Shown here: positions 43,572-52,927 of the stretch, piece after piece | How the letters are laid out: the number at the start of each line of letters is the position of its first letter | How positions within the stretch are numbered: the stretch's first letter is position 1 | Notes under the pieces: generated by a model | The model's database searches: none | What the model was told of the DNA's origin: nothing | The model's input: the letters and a program-made list of their open reading frames with translations, nothing else | Source: Salinibacter ruber DSM 13855 | GTDB taxonomy: Bacteria > Bacteroidota > Rhodothermia > Rhodothermales > Salinibacteraceae | Reading direction: 5' to 3' | Assembly: GCF_000013045.1 (NCBI RefSeq) | Contig: NC_007677.1 | Span: 1,364,001-1,428,000, forward strand | DNA length: 64,000 nt | Position numbers and translations under genes: made by a program

Positions 43572-46160
43572 ATGAAGCGTTTGGTTGTCGTTGAGTCCCC
43601 GACCAAGGCCCGGACCATCCGAGAATTTCTTCCGGAAACCGGGTATCGCGTCGAGGCGAGCATGGGACACATTCGGGACCTTCCCGCGTCGGCGGACCAA
43701 ATTCCCTCGGAGTACAAGGACGAAGACTGGTCGCGGCTCGGGGTGAAGGTGACCAATGGGTTCGAGCCGCTCTACGTGGTGCCGCCGGACAAAAAGGAGG
43801 TCGTCCGGGACCTGAAACAGGCCGTGTCGGACGCGGACCGGCTCTACATCGCGACGGACGAGGATCGGGAGGGCGAGTCGATCGGATGGCACCTCATCCA
43901 CACCCTCGATCCCGACGTGCCGGTCGAGCGGATGGTTTTCCACGAGATTACGGAGGACGCCATCCAGCGGGCCCTGGACGACACGCGCGACATCGACCAG
44001 CACCTCGTCGAGGCGCAGCAGACGCGTCGCATCCTAGACCGGCTCGTGGGGTATTCGATCTCGCCGCTGCTCTGGCGCAAGATTAAGCCGAAGCTCTCGG
44101 CGGGCCGCGTGCAGAGCGTGGCGGTGCGGCTGCTGGTGCAGAAGGAGCGGGAGCGCATCACGTTCGTGCCGGCCACCTACTGGGACCTCGACGCGCAGCT
44201 GGCCAAGCAGGGTATTGGGGTGGAGGCCGAGATGACGCACCTGAACGAGGTGCGGCTCGCGTCCGGCAAGGACTTCGACGAGGACACCGGGCGGCTCAAA
44301 GAGTCGCTGACCGAAGGGGAGGACGTGGTCCTGCTCGACGAGGAGCAGGCCACAGCCCTTGCCGAGGGGCTCCCGGAGACGAGGTGGCGCATCGACGACA
44401 TCAAAGAGCGGACGCGCACGAAGTCGCCGTTCCCGCCGTTCATCACGTCCACCCTCCAGCAGGAGGCCAACCGGAAGCTCAACCTCTCCTCGAGCCGGAC
44501 GATGAGCGTCGCGCAGTCGCTCTACGAGAACGGCTACATCACCTACATGCGGACCGACTCGACGAACCTGTCGTCCGAGGCGGTGGAGGGGGCCCGGCGC
44601 ACCGTCGCCCAGCGGTACGGCGACGAGTACCTGAGCGACGGGGTGCGCCAGTACAGCTCCTCGGACAGCGCCCAGGAGGCGCACGAGGCCATCCGGCCGG
44701 CCGGGTCGGAGATGAAAACCAAGGACGAACTCGGGCTGAGTGGCATCGAGGCGGCGCTCTACGACCTGATCTGGAAGCGGATGCTGGCCACCCAGACGGC
44801 GGACGCCAAGGTCCGCTACACGAATGTGTATTTCGACGCCGAGGTGGACGGGGACGTGGCCCGCTTCCGCGCCTCCGGCAAGCGGCTCGACTTTCCCGGC
44901 TTCTTCCGCGTGCTGGTGGAGGGGAGCGAGGACCCGGAGGCGGCCCTGCGGGACCAGGAGCGCCCCCTGCCGCCGCTCGAGGTGGGGGAGACCGCGGCGC
45001 AGTCGGCCGACGACGATGGATTCCAGGTCCGGTCGGTCGAGCCGCTCGGGCACGAGACGAAGCCGCCGTCCCGCTACACGGAGGCCTCCCTCGTCGAGAC
45101 CCTCGAGGAGGAGGGCATCGGCCGCCCCTCCACGTACGCCTCCATCATCGGCACCATTCAGCAGCGCGGCTACGTGCGGAAGAAGGGCAGCGCGCTCGTG
45201 CCCACCTTCACGGCCTTCGCCACGAATAACCTGATGGAGACCCAGTTTGAGCCGCTGGTGGACGTCCACTTTACGGCGGAGATGGAGGACGTGCTCGACG
45301 ACATCGCCCGGGGGCGGAAGGACCCGACGCCGTACCTAAGGGACTTCTACAAAGGAGAGGAGGGCGTTGAGACGCGCGTGGAGCAGGGGCTCGACGACAT
45401 CGACCCCAAGCAGATCAGCGAGATGTCGTTCCCCGACCAGTGGGGCGAGTACGTGGTGCGCGTGGGCAAGTACGGCGCCTACGTCGAGGGCGAAATGGAC
45501 GGGGCCACCGTCACGGCCTCGATCCCCGACGACCTGGCGCCCGGCGACACCACGGAGGAGCGCCTGCGCGAGATTCTGGAGGAGGCCAACCGGGGCGACC
45601 GCGTGCTTGGCATCCACCCGGAGGCCAGCCTCCCGGTGCTGCTCAAGTCCGGCCCCTACGGCCCGTACGTCCAGCTCGGCGACGACGAAGAGGAGGACGA
45701 CCCGAAGCGCGTCTCGCTCCCGCCGGACGTGGAGCCCGAGGACGTTGATTTCGACCTTGGCGTCCGGATCGTCGACCTGCCCCGTACCCTCGGCGAGCAC
45801 CCGGACACCGGGAAGGAGATTGAAGCCGACATCGGCCGCTACGGGCCGTACGTGCGGCACGAGGGCACCTTCGCGTCGCTGCAGAAGGGCGACGATGTGC
45901 TGGAGGTGGGGCTGGAGCGCGCCCTAGAGCTGATTCGGCGCAAGGAGGCACGCAACGAGCCGGATCGGGTCCTCGGCCCGCACCCCGGATCGGACGAGCC
46001 GGTGGAGGTATGGAATGGCCGCTACGGGCCGTACGTGAAGCACGACGGCACCAACGCGTCCCTCAAGGACGACCAGTCGATCGACGACGTGACGATGGAC
46101 GACGCCCTCGACCTGCTGGCGGAGAAGGGGGACGAGGCCACCCAGAAGGTGCGGGAGTAG
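43572..46160 (+). CDS. topA: DNA topoisomerase I
   Basis: 862 residues from ATG 43572; the open frame extends upstream but the TOPRIM domain begins exactly at this Met (MKRLVVVESPTKARTI). TOPRIM acidic residues are in YIATDEDREGESIGWHL (about 93-110). The catalytic Tyr is in GYITYMRTDSTNLS (about 324). The gate domains follow to about 590. Instead of Cys4 zinc fingers the C-terminus has four repeats built on G.YG.YV (GKYGAYVEG, GPYGPYVQL, GRYGPYVRH, GRYGPYVKH). The enzyme relaxes negative supercoils. Confidence 0.95.
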   Translation: MKRLVVVESPTKARTIREFLPETGYRVEASMGHIRDLPASADQIPSEYKDEDWSRLGVKVTNGFEPLYVVPPDKKEVVRDLKQAVSDADRLYIATDEDREGESIGWHLIHTLDPDVPVERMVFHEITEDAIQRALDDTRDIDQHLVEAQQTRRILDRLVGYSISPLLWRKIKPKLSAGRVQSVAVRLLVQKERERITFVPATYWDLDAQLAKQGIGVEAEMTHLNEVRLASGKDFDEDTGRLKESLTEGEDVVLLDEEQATALAEGLPETRWRIDDIKERTRTKSPFPPFITSTLQQEANRKLNLSSSRTMSVAQSLYENGYITYMRTDSTNLSSEAVEGARRTVAQRYGDEYLSDGVRQYSSSDSAQEAHEAIRPAGSEMKTKDELGLSGIEAALYDLIWKRMLATQTADAKVRYTNVYFDAEVDGDVARFRASGKRLDFPGFFRVLVEGSEDPEAALRDQERPLPPLEVGETAAQSADDDGFQVRSVEPLGHETKPPSRYTEASLVETLEEEGIGRPSTYASIIGTIQQRGYVRKKGSALVPTFTAFATNNLMETQFEPLVDVHFTAEMEDVLDDIARGRKDPTPYLRDFYKGEEGVETRVEQGLDDIDPKQISEMSFPDQWGEYVVRVGKYGAYVEGEMDGATVTASIPDDLAPGDTTEERLREILEEANRGDRVLGIHPEASLPVLLKSGPYGPYVQLGDDEEEDDPKRVSLPPDVEPEDVDFDLGVRIVDLPRTLGEHPDTGKEIEADIGRYGPYVRHEGTFASLQKGDDVLEVGLERALELIRRKEARNEPDRVLGPHPGSDEPVEVWNGRYGPYVKHDGTNASLKDDQSIDDVTMDDALDLLAEKGDEATQKVRE

Positions 46161-46235
46161 ATCGTGGGGTGCATGTGGGACACGGGAGAACCCAAGACCA
46201 CGCACCACCACGCATCACGTTTCACGCAGCACGCA

Positions 46236-47210
46236 TCAATACTCCGGCGCCTGCTCTTCCCGGAGCGACTCCAGGATGGCCAGGTAGCTCTCGTGCCGCT
46301 CCGCGTGGACGTCGCCCCGCTCCACGGCGGCCTTCACGGCGCAATTGGGCTCATGGTCGTGCGTGCAATCCGGAAACTGACAGGCGTTGACGTAGGGGGA
46401 TAGGTCGGGAAAGTAGTGGGCCAGGTCCTTCGGGTGCACGTCGCGCACCCCAAACTCGCGAACGCCGGGGGTGTCCACCACGTAGCTGTCGTCCGAGAGG
46501 GCATGCAGCTCGGCATGGGTGGTGGTGTGGGTGCCCTTCTCGGTGGTGGAGCTCACGGAGCCCGTTCGCAGCTCCAGGTCCGGCTCCAGGGCGTTGAGGA
46601 GGGTGGACTTGCCGGCGCCGGAGGGGCCAGTGATGGCGTTGACCTGCCCGTCGAAGGCGTCGCGGAGCCGGTCGAGCCCGAGTTCCTCCGTGGCGCTCGT
46701 CGCAAGCACCGGATAACCAAGGTCGGCGTACCGCAGGTGCAGGTCCATGACGTCCGGCAGGTCGTCCTGCGTCATGAGGTCGATCTTGTTGATGATCAGG
46801 CCCGCCGGGACGTCCTGCGCGGCCGCCCCGACGAGCAGGCGGTCGAGGAACCGCGGGTTGAGGGCGGGCCGCCGCACGGCCTGCACGCTCCAGATGCGAT
46901 CGACGTTGGCCACGAGGACGTGCTCCTGACCCTCCCGCGGCCCCGCGGCCCGCCGGCTCAGCTTGTTCGTCCGCTCGTGGATGTCCGTGATGAAGCCGGT
47001 CTGGTCCTCGTCGGCCACCCGGAGCGTTACTCGATCCCCGACGGCAATCGGGTTGGTGACGTCCTGTCGGGTCAGCCGAAACTTGCCCCGCATGCGCGAG
47101 GGAATGGTCCGGTCCCCGACCTGCACGTCGTACCAGCTGCCGGTCGAGCTCGTCACGACCCCTTCGAGAAGGGGGCCATCGGACGTGTCCGTCGGGGGGG
47201 GAGAGGTCAT
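46236..47210 (-). CDS. rsgA: Ribosome small-subunit assembly GTPase RsgA
   Basis: 324 residues. N-terminal OB-fold (GVVTSSTGSWYDVQVGD), then the circularly permuted GTPase with motifs in the order NKIDL (G4, about 140), GPSGAGKSTLLN (G1, about 194), the TTTHAEL segment (G2 region) and DTPGVREFG (G3, about 244), which is diagnostic of the RsgA/YjeQ family. The C-terminal zinc site is CQFPDCTHDHEPNC. It acts late in 30S maturation and is stimulated by the ribosome. It converges on topA with a 75-bp gap that carries a short CACGCACCA/CACGCATCA repeat. Confidence 0.95.
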   Translation of the reverse strand: MTSPPPTDTSDGPLLEGVVTSSTGSWYDVQVGDRTIPSRMRGKFRLTRQDVTNPIAVGDRVTLRVADEDQTGFITDIHERTNKLSRRAAGPREGQEHVLVANVDRIWSVQAVRRPALNPRFLDRLLVGAAAQDVPAGLIINKIDLMTQDDLPDVMDLHLRYADLGYPVLATSATEELGLDRLRDAFDGQVNAITGPSGAGKSTLLNALEPDLELRTGSVSSTTEKGTHTTTHAELHALSDDSYVVDTPGVREFGVRDVHPKDLAHYFPDLSPYVNACQFPDCTHDHEPNCAVKAAVERGDVHAERHESYLAILESLREEQAPEY

Positions 47211-47331
47211 ACCTGAACGTTTGATCGGGAAACCATCTGTTCCTGCTGCACGTCAGCGTGACGCCGACACTCGGCACTTCCGTGTAAATGCTGTCTTCCA
47301 AACGAGGCCTCGCGCCCAACAGTTCGTTCCC

Positions 47332-47610
47332 ATGCCGACCGATGACGACTACGAGCAGACCCGCCGCCGCTTCGACGAGCTCGAGGTGGAGCAGCAGGCT
47401 CAGTTCCTCATTGAGGCCTCTGCCTCGGCCCTGGCGAAGGGCATTGAGCAGGCGGGGAAGGCGCTTGCCGATGGACTCGAGGACGCTGTTCGGCGTCCGC
47501 ATCGGTCGTCGTGCGCGTCTCGGCCCGCCGGACCGGGCGCCGCGGAGCCGGAAACGGCCCAGCGACAGGCCCCGAAGGACGGAGGGGCGTCCGCCGACGC
47601 GGACGCCTAG
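47332..47610 (+). CDS. Small helical protein
   Basis: 92 residues from ATG 47332. Residues 8-60 form one long amphipathic helix (RFDELEVEQQAQFLIEASAS then KGIEQAGKALADGLED), followed by a disordered Arg/Pro/Ala tail. The helix looks somewhat phasin-like or like membrane-associated stress proteins, but no family call is made. It is divergent from rsgA and 56 bp before another small helical protein. Confidence 0.6.
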   Translation: MPTDDDYEQTRRRFDELEVEQQAQFLIEASASALAKGIEQAGKALADGLEDAVRRPHRSSCASRPAGPGAAEPETAQRQAPKDGGASADADA

Positions 47611-47666
47611 CCCCGGGCAGAGGGCCCGTGGCAGCAGACGCCTTTTCCATCGACACGCCCCGACAC

Positions 47667-47909
47667 ATGTCCCAGGAACGTTCTTCGGAGCGCCGCGAAC
47701 CCCACAACCTGAACTGGCTCGGGAAGACGGTCTATGCGGGGGGCACTGTGCTTCGCCTGACGGCCAACCTGGTGGAGGCGACCGCCGACCGGGTCTCGAG
47801 TATCGCCGCCGAGTCCAAGAAGGCGTTCGACCGTGAGCTTGACCCGAACATCGAGGAGGCCCGTGTGATCGAGGAAACCCCGCGCCGGGATGCCGAGCCT
47901 GAAGCGTAA
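47667..47909 (+). CDS. Small helical protein
   Basis: 80 residues from ATG 47667. The middle (WLGKTVYAGGTVLRLTANLV then EATADRVSSIAAESKKAFDR) is an amphipathic helix with a small hydrophobic face; the ends are acidic and polar. It is similar in character to the preceding gene. No family recognised. Confidence 0.6.
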   Translation: MSQERSSERREPHNLNWLGKTVYAGGTVLRLTANLVEATADRVSSIAAESKKAFDRELDPNIEEARVIEETPRRDAEPEA

Positions 47910-48100
47910 CGGGCCCACGTCCACTTCTCTTTTCGGCACTTCTCCCTTCGGTGGAGAGCCGGGCCCACCCCCCGTCCGCTTCCGCTGAAGGCCGGGCCGC
48001 ACTGACAGAGGGCATCTCGATGGCCTCAGTCCGCCCTTCCACGGTCGCTGCGGACGCACCAGCAGGCCTGTCTCGCGTCCGGCAGCAGCAAGCGGGCTGG

Positions 48101-50080
48101 TCAGGACGACGAGAAGACGTGCTTCTGGATGGCGGTGTCGAGCTCGTCGCGCTTGAAGGGCTTGGAGAGAATGCCGTCCACCTCGTCGTGGGCAGATTCG
48201 GTCTCGGTGTAGCCGGTCAACAGCACCACGGGAAGGGCGGGGGCCTCGTCCTTCAGGGCGTGGGCCAACTCCGCCCCCGTCATCTCGGGCATGCCGAAAT
48301 CGGTAAACACGATGTCGTACGCGCCGGCGGAGAACATCTCCAGTGCCTTCGCCCCCGATGCGGCCCGATCCACCTCGTGGCCGCTGAGCGTGAGGAGGCG
48401 CGTGACGGTGGAACGGACCATCTCCTCGTCGTCCACCACGAGGATGGACACCCCCTCGGGCGCTGCCGGCTCGTCCGACGGCTCGTCCACGGGATCCTCG
48501 GCGGCGGGCGCCGGATCGCCCTCGGCGGGCGGGAAGGTGAGGGTAAACCGCGTGCCCTCGCCGGGCTCGGACGACACGTCGATGGTGCCCTCGTGCTCCT
48601 GCACGATGCCGTAGCTGGCCGCGAGGCCCATGCCGGTGCCGTCGTCGCCCTTCGTGGTGAAGAGGGGCTCGAAGATGTTCTGCTGCACCTCGTCGCTCAT
48701 GCCGATGCCCGTATCGCCGACGTCCACGCAGACCTGCCCGGCCCGGTCCGTGTAGGTGTCGAAGCGGAGCGTGCCGCCCTCCGGCATGGCCTGGACGGCA
48801 TTCAGGACGAGGTTGACGAACACCTCGCGCAACTCGGACGCGGCCCCCAGAACGTCCGGGACGTCCGCCAGGTCGGTCTCGACCGAAATTTCGATGCCCT
48901 GGCGGCGGGGCTCGTTGTACCAGTACGGCTCGGTGAGGGTAATGCAGTCCTCGATCAGGTCCGTCAGGCTCAGGGGCTCGAAGTGCTGCTGCGTGTCGTG
49001 ACGGATGTAGCGCTGGAGCTTCTCGATAAGGGCCGCGCCGTCCTCCGCCGTCGTCTCGATGGTTTCGATGGAGGGGCGGATCGAATCGGTCAGCGAGGCG
49101 CGCTCCACCTGGTCCTTGAGAAGTTCAATGTGGCCGATCAGGCCGCTCAGCAGGTTGTTCAGGTCGTGGGCCACGCCCATCGTCATGCGGCCGAGGGTTT
49201 CCATGCGGTGCCGCTGGGTCTGACTCAGCATCCAGGACGGCGGCTCGGCCAGCACCTCCCCGCTCGCCGTGACGGCACGGGGGCTGTCCCCCCCGGAGGC
49301 GTCGTCGTGCACGGGAATGAAGTTGAGCAGGACGGGAAGGGGCTCCTCGCGGTGATGGGTTTGGGCGGACACGAGCCGGTTGGTGACGAGGGCCCCCTTT
49401 CGGGCCCGGAGCACCGCGGACTCGGCCACCTCCTGGTCCTCGTCGGACAGGCGGGCCCAGGGGCGATCGGGGGTGCCGAGGATGGAGGTCCACGGGTCGT
49501 TGCAGTATCGCGCGTCGCCCGACAGGGAGAAGGTGGCGGTGAGCAGTTCGGGCTCTACGGTGGGAACCGGACCAGACGCATTCTCGCCGGGCGAGGGATG
49601 GCCGTTGCCCGAGGGCAGCGAGTCTGGGTCGAGGTCGCGTTCCGTCATCGGAGAATCGGCGGACGGTGAGTCGTGCTCGTCCGGCCGGTCGGGCGCATCG
49701 GGGAGGGGCTCCCTGTCGGGGGAGGGCTCCGTGTTGAGGTGCTCCTCCAAGGCGTCGAGAAGGCGTTCGGCGTTCTGGGGCGGCACGATGACCCGGCTTT
49801 TCAGGCGGGCCTGCACCGTCCCGGGGACGATCCGAACGAAGTCCACCACGACCTCCTCGGGCGACGACCGGACCAGGACCGAATTTGCGTAGGTGCCCTC
49901 GGCCATCTCCTCGTCCACGTCGAGGGGAAGCTCCTCCGGACCGTCCCGGAGGCCGTCGAAGTCCGGCATGCGCAGACGGCTCGTGCGGACCGTCTGGTCG
50001 GGGGCGTCGTCGGGGGGAGGGGCGGAAAACGCCTCGGCAATCTCCCGGGACGACTGAGGCGGCGACTCGACGTCAGACAT
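48101..50080 (-). CDS. Hybrid histidine kinase with N-terminal DUF3467 domain and receiver
   Basis: 659 residues. Residues about 57-115 match DUF3467 (AEGTYANSVLVRSSPEEVVV then SRVIVPPQNAERLLDALEEH). Residues about 170-265 look PAS-like (YCNDPWTSILGTPDRPW). The dimerisation box GRMTMGVAHDLNNLLSG gives the phospho-His at about 305. The ATPase domain has NLVLNAVQAMP (N box), VGDTGIGM and GTGMGLA. A C-terminal receiver domain has the phospho-Asp in DIVFTDFGMP (about 593) and KPFKRDEL. No membrane segment, so it is a cytoplasmic NtrB-like sensor. No DNA-binding response regulator is adjacent. Confidence 0.9.
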   Translation of the reverse strand: MSDVESPPQSSREIAEAFSAPPPDDAPDQTVRTSRLRMPDFDGLRDGPEELPLDVDEEMAEGTYANSVLVRSSPEEVVVDFVRIVPGTVQARLKSRVIVPPQNAERLLDALEEHLNTEPSPDREPLPDAPDRPDEHDSPSADSPMTERDLDPDSLPSGNGHPSPGENASGPVPTVEPELLTATFSLSGDARYCNDPWTSILGTPDRPWARLSDEDQEVAESAVLRARKGALVTNRLVSAQTHHREEPLPVLLNFIPVHDDASGGDSPRAVTASGEVLAEPPSWMLSQTQRHRMETLGRMTMGVAHDLNNLLSGLIGHIELLKDQVERASLTDSIRPSIETIETTAEDGAALIEKLQRYIRHDTQQHFEPLSLTDLIEDCITLTEPYWYNEPRRQGIEISVETDLADVPDVLGAASELREVFVNLVLNAVQAMPEGGTLRFDTYTDRAGQVCVDVGDTGIGMSDEVQQNIFEPLFTTKGDDGTGMGLAASYGIVQEHEGTIDVSSEPGEGTRFTLTFPPAEGDPAPAAEDPVDEPSDEPAAPEGVSILVVDDEEMVRSTVTRLLTLSGHEVDRAASGAKALEMFSAGAYDIVFTDFGMPEMTGAELAHALKDEAPALPVVLLTGYTETESAHDEVDGILSKPFKRDELDTAIQKHVFSSS

Positions 50081-50130
50081 CGAAGGGCGGAGGCGGTGCG
50101 GGAGAAGGGGAGAGGCGAATTCGAGCGTCG

Positions 50131-51558
50131 CTACGCGGCCCCGTTGCCGTTGCTCTGCCCCACATCGGCGAGCGCGCTGATTAGGTCGCTCTTGGTCAGA
50201 ATCGAGTAGCTGCCTTGGCTCTCCGGGCCGTGATCGACCAGCACGGCGCCCGCGTCTTCTTCTAGGTAGGCGGAGAGGTGCTCGAGGTGTAGGGAGGCAG
50301 GAACCACCGGAAACGGCGTGCCCATGATTTCACGAACGGGGGCTTTGCGGGACTCCGGGTCTTCGATGAGCTCGTTGAGGACGCGTGTTTCGGTAATGCT
50401 GCCGACAACCTCCTGGTCCGCGTCCAGGACGGGCATCTGTGAGATGCCCTGGTCGGTCATGGTTTCGATGACGTTGCCGAGGTTGTCGTCCGGCGCGGCG
50501 GCGATCACGTCCGTCTCTTCCTGCTGCACGTTGAGGACCTTGTCGGCCGTTACGTCGGGGCTCTTCTCCAGGAAGCCGTGGTTCTGCATCCAGTCGTCGT
50601 TGTAGGTCTTCGACAGGTAGCGGAAGCCCGAATCCGGAAGCAGGACGACCACCACGTCGTCCGGCGTGAGCTCGTCGCGATGGGCTTTCACCCACTGGAG
50701 GGTGCCGGCAACGGCCAACCCGCAGGATTGTCCGATGAAGAGGCCCTCCTCCCGCGCCAGCCGGCGCGTCATCTGCATGGACGCCTTGTCGTTGACCTCC
50801 ACGAAGTCGTCGACGATGTCGAAGTCCATGTTGTCGGGAAGAATGTCCTCCCCCACCCCCTCGGTGAAGTAGGGATAGATCTCGTCCTCGTCGAAGACAC
50901 CCTCGTGGAAGTACTTGTGAAAGACCGACCCACAGGGATCCACCCCAATCACGCTAATGTCGTCGTCCTGCTCCTTCAGGTAGTTCGCCGTGCCGCTGAT
51001 GGTGCCCCCTGTTCCGGCCCCCGCCACAAAGTGCGTGATTTGGCCCTCCGTCTGCTCCCACAGCTCCGGCCCCGTCGTCTCGTAGTGGGCCTTTGCGTTG
51101 GCGGGGTTGTCGTACTGGTTCAGGTAGATCGAATTGGGGATCTCTTCGGACAGGCGGCGGGCGACCGAGTAGTAGCTGCGGGGATCGTCCGGCTCCACGT
51201 TGGTGGGGCACACCAGCACCTCGGCGCCCAGGCCCCGGAGCACGTCGACCTTCTCCTGGCTCTGCTTGTCCGTGGTGGTGAAAATGCACCGGTACCCCTT
51301 GGCGATGGCGGTGATGGCGAGCCCCGCGCCCGTGTTGCCGCTGGTCCCTTCGATGATGGTGCCGCCCGGTTCGATGCGCCCCTCCTTTTCGGCCTCCTCA
51401 ATCAGCGCACGCCCAATCCGGTCCTTCACCGAGCCCCCCGGGTTGAAAAACTCCACCTTCGCGAGAATCGTAGGCGGGAGGTCACTGCCAATTTCATTCA
51501 GCCGAACCAGGGGCGTGTCTCCGATCGTGCCGAGGACGCTGTCGTGCCACATAGGCAT
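50131..51558 (-). CDS. Cystathionine beta-synthase (PLP fold plus CBS pair)
   Basis: 475 residues from ATG 51558 (MPMWHDSVLGTIGDTPLVRL); a second Met two codons on is equally possible. The PLP Lys is in FFNPGGSVKDRIG (about 44), the substrate loop in EGTSGNTGAGLA and the phosphate loop in GAGTGGTISG. The KQSQEKVD segment favours cystathionine beta-synthase over cysteine synthase. Residues about 345-465 hold two CBS motifs (ISQMPVLDADQEVVGSIT and GAVLVDHG), a likely nucleotide- or SAM-sensing regulatory pair. The reaction joins serine and homocysteine. Confidence 0.88.
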   Translation of the reverse strand: MPMWHDSVLGTIGDTPLVRLNEIGSDLPPTILAKVEFFNPGGSVKDRIGRALIEEAEKEGRIEPGGTIIEGTSGNTGAGLAITAIAKGYRCIFTTTDKQSQEKVDVLRGLGAEVLVCPTNVEPDDPRSYYSVARRLSEEIPNSIYLNQYDNPANAKAHYETTGPELWEQTEGQITHFVAGAGTGGTISGTANYLKEQDDDISVIGVDPCGSVFHKYFHEGVFDEDEIYPYFTEGVGEDILPDNMDFDIVDDFVEVNDKASMQMTRRLAREEGLFIGQSCGLAVAGTLQWVKAHRDELTPDDVVVVLLPDSGFRYLSKTYNDDWMQNHGFLEKSPDVTADKVLNVQQEETDVIAAAPDDNLGNVIETMTDQGISQMPVLDADQEVVGSITETRVLNELIEDPESRKAPVREIMGTPFPVVPASLHLEHLSAYLEEDAGAVLVDHGPESQGSYSILTKSDLISALADVGQSNGNGAA

Positions 51559-51696
51559 AGGAAGGAAAGCAGGTGAGCGGACGGGGGGTGAGAACGAGGG
51601 CAGGGAAGTCCATAGGTGAGACTCCGCCGCCACTCGTAAAAATAACACGACGGGCAACGGTTTCGGGGCGGACGACGCACGCCTGGACCGGAGCCG

Positions 51697-52782
51697 CTAT
51701 TTGCGGGCCCACCAGAGCACGAGCAGGGCCACCACGGCGAACGTGAGGTGGGGAAGCCAGGCGGTCCAGGCCGGGCTGAGGGTGCCGGCGTACCCGAGCG
51801 GCTCCGCGAGCTTCTGAACGGAAAGGTAGACGAAGGCGATGAGCAGCCCGATGGCGAACCGAACAGCCTGCCCGCCGCGGCGGCGGGTGGAGGCGATGGG
51901 CACCCCAATCAGAACCAACAGTAGGTTGGCGAAGGGGTACGCGAACTTATTGTAGTAGGCGACCAGCGGCCGCGTGAGCCCCCCAACGCCGGACCGGCGC
52001 AGGGCCGCCAGGTACTCCGCGGCCGCCGGAATGGTCATGGCCGCCACGTCATTTTTTGAACGGGCGAGGTCGCGGGGGTAGACCTGAAGGGTCGTGTCCA
52101 GCGAGGCGATGGTGCGTTTGCGCTGCGTCTCGCCCTTCACGAACGTGCGGCGTGTTACGTCGTCCAGCCTCCACACCTCGAGGGAGTCGTCCCATTCCAT
52201 CCGGTTGGCGTCGACGCGGCGGGCCAGGCGGGCGTCCCCCGCCAGCTGCTGGAGGGAGACGGTGTGGGCCCGCTCGCGGTCCGCGTCGTAGTAGCCCACC
52301 GAGAGGATGCTATTGGGGCCGTTTCGGCGGTGAATCTCGCTCGTCTGGACGCTCTTTTGGTTGCCGGGCAGGTATTCGTTCTCGTAGCGCACCACCACCT
52401 CATTTGTCTTGGGCACCACCCACCCGTTGAACCCGAACATGAAGACGGTGACGAGCAGTCCCACCCCCAGGTACGGCCGCATGAGCTGGTAGAGGGACAC
52501 CCCGGAGGTCTGCAGGGCCACGAGCTGGAGCTCCTGCGCGAGGGTGCCGGTCAGGTAGATGCAGGACAGAAACAGCGCCAGCGGGGAGGTGAGCCGGATG
52601 ATTTCCGGGACGTAGTTGGGGTAGAAGACCGTAAACACCTCCCAAATGGTGGCCCCGCCGTCGAGGAAGTCGTCGCTGTACTCGACCCAGTGCAGCACGA
52701 TGAAGAAGACGAGGAGGGCCCCCACGAACAGCACGAAGCCCTTCAGCAGCCGCTTGATGATGTGCCGTTCGAAGGTCGACAT
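51697..52782 (-). CDS. LptF/LptG-type (YjgP/YjgQ) permease
   Basis: 361 residues from ATG 52782 (MSTFERHIIKRLLKGFVLFV), the standard opening of the family. One membrane helix at about 15-36, two more around 60-125 (RLTSPLALFLSCIYLTGTLA), a large periplasmic domain (about 125-265), then three C-terminal helices from about 280. LptF and LptG form the membrane part of the ABC exporter that extracts lipopolysaccharide from the inner membrane. The partner subunit is not in this window. It is followed by the cystathionine synthase gene on the same strand. Confidence 0.88.
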   Translation of the reverse strand: MSTFERHIIKRLLKGFVLFVGALLVFFIVLHWVEYSDDFLDGGATIWEVFTVFYPNYVPEIIRLTSPLALFLSCIYLTGTLAQELQLVALQTSGVSLYQLMRPYLGVGLLVTVFMFGFNGWVVPKTNEVVVRYENEYLPGNQKSVQTSEIHRRNGPNSILSVGYYDADRERAHTVSLQQLAGDARLARRVDANRMEWDDSLEVWRLDDVTRRTFVKGETQRKRTIASLDTTLQVYPRDLARSKNDVAAMTIPAAAEYLAALRRSGVGGLTRPLVAYYNKFAYPFANLLLVLIGVPIASTRRRGGQAVRFAIGLLIAFVYLSVQKLAEPLGYAGTLSPAWTAWLPHLTFAVVALLVLWWARK

Positions 52783-52927
52783 GGCGGCGGGGGGGCGTGA
52801 GGGAAGAAGGCGGGGCGGACGGGACCGCTTGCGAACACCCCGCAAAAATGAGCAGCCTGCTAGACCTTGTCCTCCCCGACCGTTTACTTGCCAGCAAATC
52901 TGACGTTCATCCAATCCGCCCCACTCC

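Noticed and set aside
44034-45269. 411-codon minus-strand ORF inside topA
   Set aside because: Antisense shadow; topA motifs occupy the opposite strand throughout.
46163-46235. Short CACGCACCA-type repeats between topA and rsgA
   Set aside because: Only a few imperfect units; too short to call a repeat feature.
47951-49669. 572-codon plus-strand ORF opposite the histidine kinase
   Set aside because: Exact antisense of a protein with clear kinase motifs; its own translation is repetitive and Gly/Val/Arg-rich with no recognisable domain.
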